Position numbers and translations under genes: made by a program
The notes under the pieces: model-generated
Databases searched by the model: none
What the model saw: only the letters and a program-made list of their open reading frames with translations
Told to the model about the DNA's origin: nothing
Assembly (NCBI GenBank): GCA_001557035.1
Contig: LSKJ01000352.1
Coordinates: 1 to 6,398 of the forward strand
Length of the DNA stretch: 6,398 nucleotides
From: Rhodospirillaceae bacterium CCH5-H10
GTDB taxonomy: Bacteria > Pseudomonadota > Alphaproteobacteria > Reyranellales > Reyranellaceae
Direction: 5' to 3'
In this document: positions 1 through 6,398 of the stretch, in pieces
Numbering within the stretch: position 1 is the stretch's first letter
Layout: each line of letters starts with the position of its first letter

Positions 1-2042
1 GTTGCCGCCGTACCGGGACGCTGCGGCGGCGCGGGCTGCTGCGCTTCGGCGCCGGGCGAGCCCGTGAACACGAGAGCCGCGAGCAGCACGGCAGCCGGTG
101 CGGCGCGGCCGAAGCGGACGGCCTTGGGCAGCAGGCCGCGCAGCCACAGCGAGATCAGCAGGTCGGCGAGCAGCAGCAGGAGCGCCGCCAGCAGGAACCA
201 CTTCGACAGGTCGGTCTCGCCGCCTTCCGAGAGCTTGTCGGTCGCCACGCCGCCCGGCAGCGCCAGCGGCTTGGGCGCCGGGATGCGGCCGCCGATGTTG
301 AACGCCACCTGGGCGTTCTCGTCGCCGTAGAGGCCCGGCGGGGAGGAGGGCCTGGGCTGGAAGGTCTCGGCGGCATCCGCGGGAAGGGTCTGGATGCCGG
401 CGGGCGGCGCGCCGAGACGGCCGAAGCCGTCGAGCGTGCGCCACGGCTTCAGCGCCTTGTTGACGCCGTCGCCGGCGACGCCGCGCGACAGCGTCACGAG
501 ACGCTGCAGCATGTTCACGAACAGGCCCGACAAAGACATGTTGCTCCAGCCGGTGTTCGCGGTGGTGTGGATCAGCACGAGATAGCCCTGGCCGCGCTTC
601 TCCGCCGTGACCAGCGGCGTGCCGTCGGCAAGGCGCGCCCAGGTCTTGTCGGCGAGGTCGGGTGTCGGCTCGGCCAGCACCTGCTGCGAGATGCGCACGT
701 CCTTGGGGATCGGAATGCCGAGGAAGGGGCTGTTGGGCGGGAACTCGGCCAGCGAGCTGGGCTGGCCCCAGCTCATGATGCCGCCCAGCGCACGGTCGCC
801 GAGGCGCAGCTTGGTCGGCACGAGCGTGTCGGCGCCGGCCGCGAGATTGGGGCCGGCGAAGCGCACGGCGACGCCGCCGCGCTCGACCCACTTGGCGATC
901 TCCTCGCGGTCGTTGGCCGACGGCGCCGCGCCGTCCGGGATCAGCAGCACGGCGGTGTTGCGCGTCAGCACCGATTCGCGATCGCCGATGCTCAGGCTCA
1001 CATAAGGATCGAGCGCGCGTTCGAGGAAGTAGATTTCCTGCAGCAGCGGCTGGTTACCGGCAGTCGCCCGCTCGCCCAGGATGGCGACGGGCCGGCGGCG
1101 ATGACGTTCGTCGAGCAGGATGATGCTGCCGGCGCCGCCCTGGGCTTCGATGTCGAGGCGGGCCATGCGATTGCGCAGCTCGGGCGGGATGGCCAGCACG
1201 CCTTCGCCCTGCGTCGCGGTCGGGGCGAAGTCGAGATCCATGCGGGCCACGACACGGCCCTGCTCGTCGGACGCCTGGATCGCGGTCTTGCGCGGTCCGT
1301 CGGCGGCGGCCCGCAGCGCGCGGACCTTGAGGTCGCGGCCTTCGGCGACGGGCGGCAGGAGAAGGAGCGGTGTCGTTGCCTGGTCGGGCAGCAGCACCTG
1401 CAGCCCGTCGAAGCGGCGCAGGCGCTCGGCGAGACGGGTCGCGCCTTCGTCCTCGAGACCGTCGCTCAGCCATACGGCATAGGCGCCGGGATCGATCTGC
1501 ATCTGGTCGATCAGGGTCGTCGCGGCGGCGCGATCGGTCGGCCAGGGCTTGGGGCGGAAGGCACGCAGCAGCGTGCGCGCCTCGTCGGGCCGCATCGCGC
1601 CACGGCGGACAGCGGGGGCATCGAGCGGCGCCGGCGCGGTGCCGACCAGCACGACAGGGCGGTTGGCGCGTTCGGCGCGCTGGATCAGCCGCTCGGCATG
1701 GGCGGTGCGCGTGGCCCAGCCCGGCGCGCTCGACCAGCCGTCGTCCATCACCAGCAGCAGCGGTCCGCGGCCCGGCAGGTCGGCCTGCGGGTTCAGCAGC
1801 GGCCGTGCGACGGCAAGAATCAAGGCGGTCGCGAGCAGTAGCCGCAGCAGCAGCAGCCACCACGGCATCTTCATCGGTGTCTGCTCGGCGGGCTCCAGCC
1901 CGACCAGCAGGCGGATCGCCGGGAAGCGCACGAGCTTGGGCAGCGGCGGGATCAGCCGCAGCAGGAAATAGATTGCCGGCAGGGCCACCAGCAGGGCCAG
2001 CATGCCGGGAGCAGCGAAGGCGAAGGCGCCGAGACTGAGCAT
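1..2042 (-). CDS. BatA-like / DUF4159-type membrane protein (partial, C-terminus off left edge)
   Basis: Reading the minus strand from an ATG at 2042 gives 680 codons with no stop before the window edge. The N-terminus has the BatA/aerotolerance-type pattern: a helix at about residues 10-30, a PPLPKLVRFPAIRLL stretch (32-46), then a second helix at 61-80. A von Willebrand-like segment follows, with a DDGWS motif (100-104, a degenerate DxGxS metal site) and a WLSDGLED strand end (191-198). Residues about 300-500 look like the glutamine-amidotransferase-like fold seen in these proteins. Two more hydrophobic segments lie at 615-636 and 646-661. In the family, a DUF4159 domain normally follows (full length roughly 900-950 residues); it would lie outside the window. 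The start sits 4 bases after the DUF58 stop with no strong ribosome site, suggesting translational coupling. Biochemical function is unknown; an envelope-located partner of the MoxR ATPase is inferred. Confidence 0.9.
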   Translation of the reverse strand, partial: MLSLGAFAFAAPGMLALLVALPAIYFLLRLIPPLPKLVRFPAIRLLVGLEPAEQTPMKMPWWLLLLRLLLATALILAVARPLLNPQADLPGRGPLLLVMDDGWSSAPGWATRTAHAERLIQRAERANRPVVLVGTAPAPLDAPAVRRGAMRPDEARTLLRAFRPKPWPTDRAAATTLIDQMQIDPGAYAVWLSDGLEDEGATRLAERLRRFDGLQVLLPDQATTPLLLLPPVAEGRDLKVRALRAAADGPRKTAIQASDEQGRVVARMDLDFAPTATQGEGVLAIPPELRNRMARLDIEAQGGAGSIILLDERHRRRPVAILGERATAGNQPLLQEIYFLERALDPYVSLSIGDRESVLTRNTAVLLIPDGAAPSANDREEIAKWVERGGVAVRFAGPNLAAGADTLVPTKLRLGDRALGGIMSWGQPSSLAEFPPNSPFLGIPIPKDVRISQQVLAEPTPDLADKTWARLADGTPLVTAEKRGQGYLVLIHTTANTGWSNMSLSGLFVNMLQRLVTLSRGVAGDGVNKALKPWRTLDGFGRLGAPPAGIQTLPADAAETFQPRPSSPPGLYGDENAQVAFNIGGRIPAPKPLALPGGVATDKLSEGGETDLSKWFLLAALLLLLADLLISLWLRGLLPKAVRFGRAAPAAVLLAALVFTGSPGAEAQQPAPPQRPGTAA

Positions 2043-2046
2043 GTCG

Positions 2047-2943
2047 TCAGGCCATGTTCAGCCGACCCATGTCGGCCATGGCGAGGTAAAGCGACAGAAG
2101 CACGGTCTGCGGCGAGCGGTCGGTGCGATGCAGATGCACCGTCCAGTTGGCCGGCCGCGCCAGGCGGTTGAGGCCTTCCTTCTGGGCCGCGAGGCGCGCG
2201 CCATAGGCGGTGCGCACGGCCTCGACCCGGCGGATCGTGTGCTGGCCTTCGGCTTCGAGGCCCTCGAACTTCACGTGACCGTCGAACGGCAGTTCTTCCT
2301 CGGCGGGATCGAGGATCTGCACGAGATGGCCGCGCACGCCGACGCTGGCGTAGTAGCGGATGATCTCCTCGATCTTCTCCAGCGGGTCGAGCCAGTCGGA
2401 CACCAGCACGATCGTGCCGTGCGCGGGTAGCGGCACCATCGGCGGCAGGCTGGCGGGCGTGCGTGTCGTGTCGCGGCTTTCGTCGAGCAGCGTTTCGGCG
2501 ACGCGGCGCACGGCGATGCGGCCGGAGGTCGGGCGCATGCCGCCCCCCAGCACCGCGACGCGCTCGCCGGCATCGGCCAGCAGGCTGGCGACAGCCAGCG
2601 TGATGAGTTCGGCGCGCACCGCCTTGGTGTCGATGTTCTTCAGTGAGGCGTATTGCATCGAGGGCGACGCATCGCGCCACAGCCAGATGCTGGCGGCGGC
2701 CTCCCATTCGGTCTCGCGCACGAACAGATGCCGGCTGCGCGCGCTCTGGCGCCAGTCGATCTGGCTCGCGCTGTCGCCGTCACGATAGGGCCGGTACTGC
2801 CAGAAGGCATCGCCCTGGCCGACGCGGCGACGGCCGTGCACGCCCTGGATGACGGTCGCGGCGACGCGATCGGCGGCCACCATCAGGGCGGGCAGCGTGC
2901 CGGCGAGTTCGAGCGACCGATGGAGAGTTGAAGGCGCAGCCAT
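2047..2943 (-). CDS. DUF58 domain-containing protein (von Willebrand-like, MoxR partner)
   Basis: This is a 298-residue soluble protein with no signal peptide or clear membrane helix. The DUF58 signature is at residues 42-80: GQGDAFWQYRPYRDGD, then IDWRQSAR (62-69) and FVRETEWE (74-81). It leads into a strand ending in DASPSM (91-96), a complete DxSxS metal-ion-dependent adhesion site, with a second acidic strand end at VSDWLD (181-186). DUF58 proteins are typically encoded beside MoxR ATPases and are thought to be their adaptors or substrates; the role here is inferred from that context. The ATG at 2943 lies 33 bases after the MoxR stop, preceded by a weak GGGA. An internal Met at residue 21 is possible but would drop the conserved N-terminal helix. 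Length is typical of the short alphaproteobacterial form without transmembrane segments. Confidence 0.92.
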   Translation of the reverse strand: MAAPSTLHRSLELAGTLPALMVAADRVAATVIQGVHGRRRVGQGDAFWQYRPYRDGDSASQIDWRQSARSRHLFVRETEWEAAASIWLWRDASPSMQYASLKNIDTKAVRAELITLAVASLLADAGERVAVLGGGMRPTSGRIAVRRVAETLLDESRDTTRTPASLPPMVPLPAHGTIVLVSDWLDPLEKIEEIIRYYASVGVRGHLVQILDPAEEELPFDGHVKFEGLEAEGQHTIRRVEAVRTAYGARLAAQKEGLNRLARPANWTVHLHRTDRSPQTVLLSLYLAMADMGRLNMA

Positions 2944-2976
2944 GAATTCCCGCAGTGCAATGCCTGAGCCAGACGA

Positions 2977-3990
<1,014 letters not shown>

Positions 3991-4058
3991 CAGGGCGCTC
4001 CTGTCGTCGATGGGAATTGTACTTGAGGGAAGCCCAGAATTGAGGCCGGAACAAGGGC
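3991..4058. promoter_or_regulatory. Divergent intergenic region between the two operons
   Basis: These 68 bases separate the MoxR start from the Nudix start and are the only place in the window from which both gene groups can plausibly be transcribed. The stretch is less GC-rich than the genes beside it. On the minus strand a TACAAT hexamer (4021-4016) is a good -10 candidate for the MoxR operon: it would put the transcript start about 20 bases before the GTG. I could not find a matching TTGACA-like -35 at 16-18 bases. No convincing -10/-35 pair is visible for the plus strand; purine-rich GGA (4048-4050) and AAGGG (4053-4057) may serve the Nudix start. Promoter assignment is inference. Confidence 0.45.
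3998..4002 (-). promoter_or_regulatory. Ribosome binding site of the MoxR gene
   Basis: The minus strand reads AGGAG here, 7 bases before the GTG at 3990. This site decides the start: it supports initiation at a non-ATG codon and excludes the longer open frame that runs into the divergent gene. Confidence 0.8.
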
Positions 4059-4685
4059 ATGACAGTTGACGAAATTGTGCGGCGGGTGAGCGAGCGCAGT
4101 CGGCGTTTGGCATCCGGATTGCCCGTCGCGACGCCGCCCCTCGGCAGCGACTTTTCACTGAACGGCGTGGCGTCGATGCCGCAGGTGTGGCGTCCCGCCT
4201 CCGTGCTGGTGCCGCTGGTGCGCCGCGAACCCGGACTGACCGTGCTGCTGACCCAGCGCACGGAGGACATGCCAAGCCATGCCGGTCAGATCGCCTTTCC
4301 CGGCGGCCGCCGGCAGGCCGAGGATGTCGACGCCATCGCCACGGCGCTGCGCGAAACCGAGGAAGAGGTCGGCCTGACCCGCGATTTCATCGAGGTCATC
4401 GGCCCGGTCGATCAGTACAGGACGGGCACGGGTTACGAGATCACGCCGATCGTGGGCATGGTCGCGCCGGGATTCACGCCCCGTGCAGACCCGCGCGAGG
4501 TTGCGGACGTGTTCGAGGTGCCGCTGGCCCACTTCCTCGACGAGCGCAATCACCGCATCGACAGCAGGGTCTGGCAGGGCCGCGAACGGCGCTACTACGC
4601 GATGCCCTACGGCGAACGCTACATCTGGGGCGCCACGGCGGGTATGCTGAAGAACCTCCATTTCATCCTGACCGCCGGCGCCTGA
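4059..4685 (+). CDS. CoA pyrophosphatase, Nudix hydrolase family
   Basis: A 208-residue Nudix hydrolase of the CoA-pyrophosphatase (UPF0035, NudL-like) type, expected to cleave CoA, acyl-CoA or oxidised CoA into 3'-phospho-ADP and phosphopantetheine products in the cytoplasm. The family-specific block is present: LLTQR (63-67), then HAGQIAFPGG (74-83). It is followed by the Nudix core RETEEEVGL (98-106), which fits REUxEExGU with metal-ligand glutamates 102 and 103. The spacing from the GG to the RE is longer than the generic Nudix box, as I recall it being in E. coli NudL. GYEITPIVG (125-133) and YIWGATAG (188-195) are further family hallmarks. It is the first gene of the plus-strand group, starting 68 bases from the divergent MoxR gene. 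The substrate is inferred from family; activity on other nucleotides cannot be excluded. Confidence 0.93.
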   Translation: MTVDEIVRRVSERSRRLASGLPVATPPLGSDFSLNGVASMPQVWRPASVLVPLVRREPGLTVLLTQRTEDMPSHAGQIAFPGGRRQAEDVDAIATALRETEEEVGLTRDFIEVIGPVDQYRTGTGYEITPIVGMVAPGFTPRADPREVADVFEVPLAHFLDERNHRIDSRVWQGRERRYYAMPYGERYIWGATAGMLKNLHFILTAGA

Positions 4686-4692
4686 CGCCGGC
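4674..4692 (+). repeat. Perfect 7-bp GC inverted repeat over the Nudix stop codon
   Basis: GCCGGCG (4674-4680) and CGCCGGC (4686-4692) are exact reverse complements around a 5-base loop CCTGA that contains the TGA stop. The ribosome site of the next gene (GGGAG, 4694-4698) begins 2 bases later. There is no T-run after it, so it is not a classic intrinsic terminator. It could modulate readthrough or initiation of the next gene, or be chance in GC-rich DNA. Confidence 0.4.
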
Positions 4693-4693
4693 C

Positions 4694-4698
4694 GGGAG
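4694..4698 (+). promoter_or_regulatory. Ribosome binding site of the small membrane protein gene
   Basis: GGGAG lies 5 bases before the ATG at 4704. It supports a real small gene in the gap between the Nudix gene and cca, with its own initiation signal. Confidence 0.65.
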
Positions 4699-4703
4699 TC
4701 TTC

Positions 4704-4937
4704 ATGCGCGTCGTCCTTCTGATACTCGCCCTGGTGCTCGCGCCGTTCTGCGCCTTCTTCCTCTGGGCCTGGGCGGTGAAGATCAAGCAGGAGCGCAGGA
4801 TCGCCGGCACCCTGCCTTCATGGCAGGACATGCCGATGACCTGGCTGGGCATCGCGGGCTTCGCCTGCGCCATCGTGGGCTTCATCGTCATGTTCTTCAC
4901 CCAGGACCAGGGCTACGGCGGGCTCTTCGCATCATGA
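4704..4937 (+). CDS. Small two-helix membrane protein, DUF6111-like
   Basis: A 77-residue protein with two predicted membrane helices, about residues 3-24 and 46-65. They are joined by a short basic, presumably cytoplasmic loop (KIKQERR, 26-32) and a TLPSWQDMP segment. The conserved-looking LAPF near the start and a Trp/Pro-containing stretch before the second helix resemble DUF6111, a small alphaproteobacterial family I recall beside Nudix and cca genes. That assignment is from memory of pattern and context, not from a search. The ATG at 4704 has a GGGAG site, 18 bases after the Nudix stop. Its TGA overlaps the cca ATG (ATGA at 4934-4937), so the two are translationally coupled. No catalytic residues are evident; function is unknown. 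Confidence 0.82.
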   Translation: MRVVLLILALVLAPFCAFFLWAWAVKIKQERRIAGTLPSWQDMPMTWLGIAGFACAIVGFIVMFFTQDQGYGGLFAS

Positions 4938-6148
4938 AGCCATCCGGCCAACTGGCGGCGGTGCCGTGGTCGCAGGACGCGGCGGTCCGCACCCTGTTCG
5001 ACGTGCTGGGCCCCGCCGGCATCACCGCGCGCTTCGTCGGCGGCTGGGTACGCGACGCCGTGCGCGGGGCGCCGATCCGCGGCGAGCCCGACCTCGCCGT
5101 CGACCGGCCGCCGGAGACCCTGATGGAGGTCCTCGAGGCGGCCCGCATCAAGGTCGTGCCGACGGGAATCAAGCACGGCACCGTGACGGCGGTGATCGCG
5201 GGGCGTCCCTTCGAACTCACGACCCTGCGTCGCGACGTCGAGACCGACGGACGTCATGCCGTCGTGGCCTATACCGACGACTGGCTGGTGGATGCGAGCC
5301 GGCGCGACTTCACCTTCAACGCGCTCTATGCCGATCCCGACGGCACGCTCTACGATCCATTCGATGGGCACGCCGATCTCGCCGCCGCGCACGTGCGTTT
5401 CATCGGCGATGCCGACCGGCGAATCGAAGAGGACCGGCTGCGAATCCTGCGCTTCTTCCGCTTCCATGCCTGGTACGGGCGGCCGCCGTTCGACGCGGTG
5501 GGTTTCACCGCCTGCCGCCGCAATGCCGGCGGCCTGCGCGGCCTGTCGGGCGAGCGTGTGCGCAACGAATTCCTGCGCCTGCTCGAAGCGCCCGCGCCGG
5601 CCGACACGGTCGCGGCGATGCGCGAAGCCGCGATCCTCGATCACTGGCTTCCCGAATGTATCGGCGTGGCGCGCCTGCGGGCGCTGATCGCGCGCGAGGA
5701 CGAGCCGGCCGCGGTGCGCCGCCTGGCGTCGATCCTCTCGCCCGATGCCGATGCGACGGCGATCGGAAAGCGGCTGCGGCTCTCGACCCAGCAATCGCTG
5801 CGGCTCGAAGTCATGCTCGCCGCCGATCCGGCCATCGACGTGGCCGGTGGGCCGAAGGCGTGGCGCGCGCAGATCTATGCCCTCGGTGGCAATCTCTACG
5901 CCGACCGGCTGCTGCTGGCGACCGAGGCGCCGGGCGACTGGCGCGGCGCGCTCGCCATGGCGCGCGACTGGACGCCGCCCGAACTGCCCGTGAGCGGCGG
6001 CGACGCGCTCAAGCTCGGGCTGAAGCCCGGCCCGAAAGTCGGCGCGCTGGTCGAGGCGGTCGAACGCTGGTGGATCGACGGCGACTTCACGGCGGACCGC
6101 GCGGCCTGCCTCGCCGAACTCGAGCGCCGGGCGCGCGCCGCGTCATGA
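4934..6148 (+). CDS. cca: CCA tRNA nucleotidyltransferase (CCA-adding enzyme)
   Basis: A 404-residue class II nucleotidyltransferase that adds or repairs the CCA end of tRNA using CTP and ATP. Motifs in order: GGWVRDAVRG (36-45), the metal-binding site EPDLAV (51-56), PTGIKHGTVTAV (76-87), ELTTLRRDVETDGRHA (94-109), RRDFTFNALYAD (123-134), DPFDGHADL (141-149), and the NTP-selecting EDRLR within RRIEEDRLRILRFFRFHA (162-179). The C-terminal half is helical, with no HD phosphohydrolase motif seen. The metal site is unusual: families normally show DxD, while here the first position is Glu51, after a one-residue longer linker. The ATG at 4934 overlaps the previous stop; the frame stays open far upstream, but conserved sequence begins only after this Met. 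A poly(A) polymerase is the main alternative, made less likely by the intact tRNA-enzyme motif set and short length. Confidence 0.94.
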   Translation: MKPSGQLAAVPWSQDAAVRTLFDVLGPAGITARFVGGWVRDAVRGAPIRGEPDLAVDRPPETLMEVLEAARIKVVPTGIKHGTVTAVIAGRPFELTTLRRDVETDGRHAVVAYTDDWLVDASRRDFTFNALYADPDGTLYDPFDGHADLAAAHVRFIGDADRRIEEDRLRILRFFRFHAWYGRPPFDAVGFTACRRNAGGLRGLSGERVRNEFLRLLEAPAPADTVAAMREAAILDHWLPECIGVARLRALIAREDEPAAVRRLASILSPDADATAIGKRLRLSTQQSLRLEVMLAADPAIDVAGGPKAWRAQIYALGGNLYADRLLLATEAPGDWRGALAMARDWTPPELPVSGGDALKLGLKPGPKVGALVEAVERWWIDGDFTADRAACLAELERRARAAS

Positions 6149-6398
6149 TCCGTCCCGCCATCACCTTCGCGCTCTGGCTGGCGATTGCGACCCTGGTCGT
6201 GCTGAACGACTTCGTGGGCGACACCTGGATCGCCGCCACCCTCTCGGTGCGCGCGGTCGAATGGTACAAGGCGCTGGTGCCGATCCCCTATGTCGCGATG
6301 ATGGCGATCATCCACGCGAGGCGCACGCAGGGCGACAAGTGGTTCGAGGCGGCGCTGCTGGCCGCGCTGCTGTGGCCGACCTCGACGATGCTGGCGGG
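6145..6398 (+). CDS. Unrecognised membrane protein (partial, C-terminus off right edge)
   Basis: An open frame starts at an ATG overlapping the cca stop (ATGA at 6145-6148) and runs 84 codons to the edge without a stop. The product is hydrophobic: helix one at about residues 5-20, a Trp/Asp-containing linker (NDFVGDTW, 21-28), helix two about 43-57 with an internal Pro pair, a charged turn (HARRTQGDKWFE, 57-68), and helix three from about 69. This is a multi-helix inner-membrane protein with basic residues on one side. I do not recognise the family. The ATGA overlap, matching GC-rich codon use and continuous hydrophobic pattern support a real gene in the same operon as cca. Its length, final topology and function cannot be judged from this fragment. 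Confidence 0.72.
   Translation, partial: MIRPAITFALWLAIATLVVLNDFVGDTWIAATLSVRAVEWYKALVPIPYVAMMAIIHARRTQGDKWFEAALLAALLWPTSTMLA

Noticed and set aside
567..1841. A 424-codon open frame on the plus strand.
   Set aside because: It lies antisense to the BatA/DUF4159-type gene, whose reading frame shows recognisable family sequence. Its translation is rich in Arg, Gly, Ala, Gln and His with no domain, as expected for a mirror frame in GC-rich DNA.
3991..4275. Longer MoxR protein starting at the ATG at 4275.
   Set aside because: The extra 95 codons overlap the divergent Nudix gene, do not resemble the MoxR N-terminus, and contain the intergenic region. GTG at 3990 has an ideal AGGAG.
4674..4692. 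Intrinsic terminator after the Nudix gene.
   Set aside because: The stem is good but no T-run follows, and the next gene starts 12 bases later in the same direction, so termination here is unlikely.
4187..4933. Upstream extension of the cca frame to 4187.
   Set aside because: This stretch is out of frame with the Nudix and DUF6111-like genes that clearly occupy it, and the conserved CCA enzyme sequence begins only after the ATG at 4934.
4913..5794. A 293-codon minus-strand open frame.
   Set aside because: Antisense to cca, where every nucleotidyltransferase motif is on the plus strand. No ribosome site or domain supports it.

Overview
The window is GC-rich, gene-dense chromosomal DNA. Gene content, codon bias and family variants point to an alphaproteobacterium; I cannot place it to genus. 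It holds seven protein genes in two divergent groups, separated by a 68-base intergenic region (3991-4058). I saw no mobile element, CRISPR array, tRNA or rRNA. This looks like core chromosome, not an accessory island.

Left half (minus strand, 3990 down to 1): a MoxR-family AAA+ ATPase (GTG start at 3990), a DUF58 protein (2943-2047) and a large membrane protein of the BatA/DUF4159 type (start 2042, running off the left edge after 680 codons). The gaps are 33 and 4 bases, so they are very probably one operon. The set resembles the widespread but poorly understood MoxR ATPase plus von Willebrand-like partner systems. In these, a soluble AAA+ chaperone is thought to act on metal-binding (MIDAS) adaptor proteins at the cell envelope. 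The large membrane gene is easy to miss because it has no stop codon inside the window; several long antisense open frames lie over it and are shadows.

Right half (plus strand, 4059 to 6398): a CoA-pyrophosphatase-type Nudix hydrolase, a 77-residue two-helix membrane protein (DUF6111-like), the tRNA CCA-adding enzyme, and the start of an unrecognised membrane protein cut by the right edge. Spacing is tight: 18 bases, then two ATGA start/stop overlaps. This implies one translationally coupled transcript combining nucleotide housekeeping, tRNA 3'-end maturation and two small membrane proteins.

The points most worth a second look are a Glu in place of the usual first catalytic Asp of the CCA enzyme, an internal signal-peptide-like segment in the DUF4159-type protein, and a perfect GC hairpin over the Nudix stop codon. 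I did not find convincing evidence of a wholly new system. The least understood part is the MoxR/DUF58/DUF4159 module.
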